Positions 5,379-5,887 of a stretch of DNA of 5,887 nt are shown here, piece by piece. Numbering within the stretch: the first letter of the stretch is position 1; each line of letters opens with the position of its first letter. Made by a program: the position numbers and the translations under genes. Origin of the DNA: Clostridiales bacterium (GTDB taxonomy: Bacteria; Bacillota; Clostridia; Lachnospirales; Lachnospiraceae); NCBI GenBank assembly GCA_015655565.1, contig JAATEU010000093.1:1-5887 (forward strand). The letters run 5' to 3'. The notes below the pieces were generated by a model, which was not told the DNA's origin, ran no database searches, and saw only the letters and a list, made by a program, of their open reading frames with translations.

Positions 5379-5887
5379 GTGAAGAAAATAACAATACAGG
5401 ATGTTGCAAGGGAACTGAATTTATCCCGTAATACGGTTGCGAAAGCACTTAACAACAGTGATACGGTTGCGTATGAAACCAGGTATGTGGTAATAAAAAA
5501 AGCCTACGAAATGGGATACACCAAATTGTCATCGGTTGTCCTGAATGAATTTAAAATCAGACTGGAGAAGACCAAAACTATAGTGGTATTTGTCAGAAGG
5601 GAACTGTCTGCCTTTTGGAACCGGATTATTATGGGGGTATCGGATGAGTTAAACAGAAATAATTGCAGGCTGCAGTTTAATTTTATCAGCGAAGAAGATG
5701 AAGCCAATCATATCCTGCCTTTGGATATGCAGACGGATATGAGCGGGATCATTATATTAAGCGTATTCAGCAAATCGTTTTTAGAATTAATCCTTAAAAA
5801 AGATGTTCCGGTGGTGTTCCTGGATGGTCCTAGCAATATACATGAAATATCTGATTTAGGGGATATTATTTTATTTGAAGGCAGCAA
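5379..5887 (+). CDS. LacI-family transcriptional regulator, N-terminal part; 3' end off the window
   Basis: A DNA-binding repressor of the LacI/GalR family, usually controlling sugar uptake or use in response to a small ligand. The frame is open from GTG 5379 to the edge, about 169 residues of a usual 330-350. GAGGT at 5367-5371 lies 7 nt before the GTG, supporting this start. The helix-turn-helix is at residues 4-26 (ITIQDVARELNLSRNTVAKA), followed by the ETR...IKKAYEMGY third helix (about 33-47). The ligand-binding core starts near residue 66 (KTIVVFV) and includes FWNRIIMGVSDEL and VPVVFLDG, standard for the family. Two oddities: the recognition helix reads TVAKAL rather than the common TVS(R/K)VL, and the linker after GY (TKLSSVVLNEFKIRLEKT) lacks the usual hinge-helix pattern. 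The target genes are unknown, and its ligand cannot be read from this half. Confidence 0.9.
   Translation, partial: MKKITIQDVARELNLSRNTVAKALNNSDTVAYETRYVVIKKAYEMGYTKLSSVVLNEFKIRLEKTKTIVVFVRRELSAFWNRIIMGVSDELNRNNCRLQFNFISEEDEANHILPLDMQTDMSGIIILSVFSKSFLELILKKDVPVVFLDGPSNIHEISDLGDIILFEGS

Noticed and set aside
5504..5707. A 67-codon - strand ORF within the regulator gene
   Set aside because: The + strand frame is clearly a LacI-family protein throughout this interval; the - strand product has no recognisable features.

Overview
The window looks like the chromosome of a low-to-moderate GC Gram-positive anaerobe, most likely a clostridium of the Lachnospiraceae type. This rests on the protein families, strong GGAGG-type ribosome binding sites, sigma-A-like promoters and base composition; no taxonomic marker gene is present, so the placement is an inference. 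I see no mobile element, CRISPR array, tRNA or rRNA.

Layout from left to right. (1) Bases 1-923, + strand: the C-terminal part of an alpha-phosphoglucomutase/phosphomannomutase whose start lies off the left edge. (2) Bases 939-1035: an unusually long nested hairpin with a T-run, sitting between two convergent transcription units. (3) Bases 5040-1060, - strand: a four-gene envelope-stress operon in the order pspA - ydjG-like - ydjH-like - ydjI-like, the same order as Bacillus subtilis pspA(ydjF)-ydjG-ydjH-ydjI. The pspA-ydjG gap holds a possible small membrane-protein ORF and a terminator-like hairpin. ydjG and ydjH overlap by 4 nt. ydjH and ydjI are separated by 131 nt. (4) Bases 5041-5378: a 338-nt divergent intergenic region with one good promoter pointing each way, phased TTTTAAC repeats behind the pspA promoter, and a possible leader ORF ahead of the regulator. 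(5) Bases 5379-5887, + strand: the N-terminal half of a LacI-family repressor with a GTG start, cut by the right edge.

How the genes work together. PspA is a coiled-coil ESCRT-III-like protein that coats and protects damaged membrane. YdjG (zinc ribbons plus one C-terminal membrane helix) and YdjH (signal sequence, extracytoplasmic TPM domain, membrane helix) are the membrane partners. YdjI is a soluble SPFH-domain protein ending in a zinc ribbon. In B. subtilis, YdjG/YdjH anchor YdjI, which in turn recruits PspA to the membrane; the conserved order here suggests the same module. The promoter does not look like the sigma-W promoter used in Bacillus, so its control appears different. The phosphoglucomutase and the LacI regulator are neighbours with no visible functional link to the stress operon.
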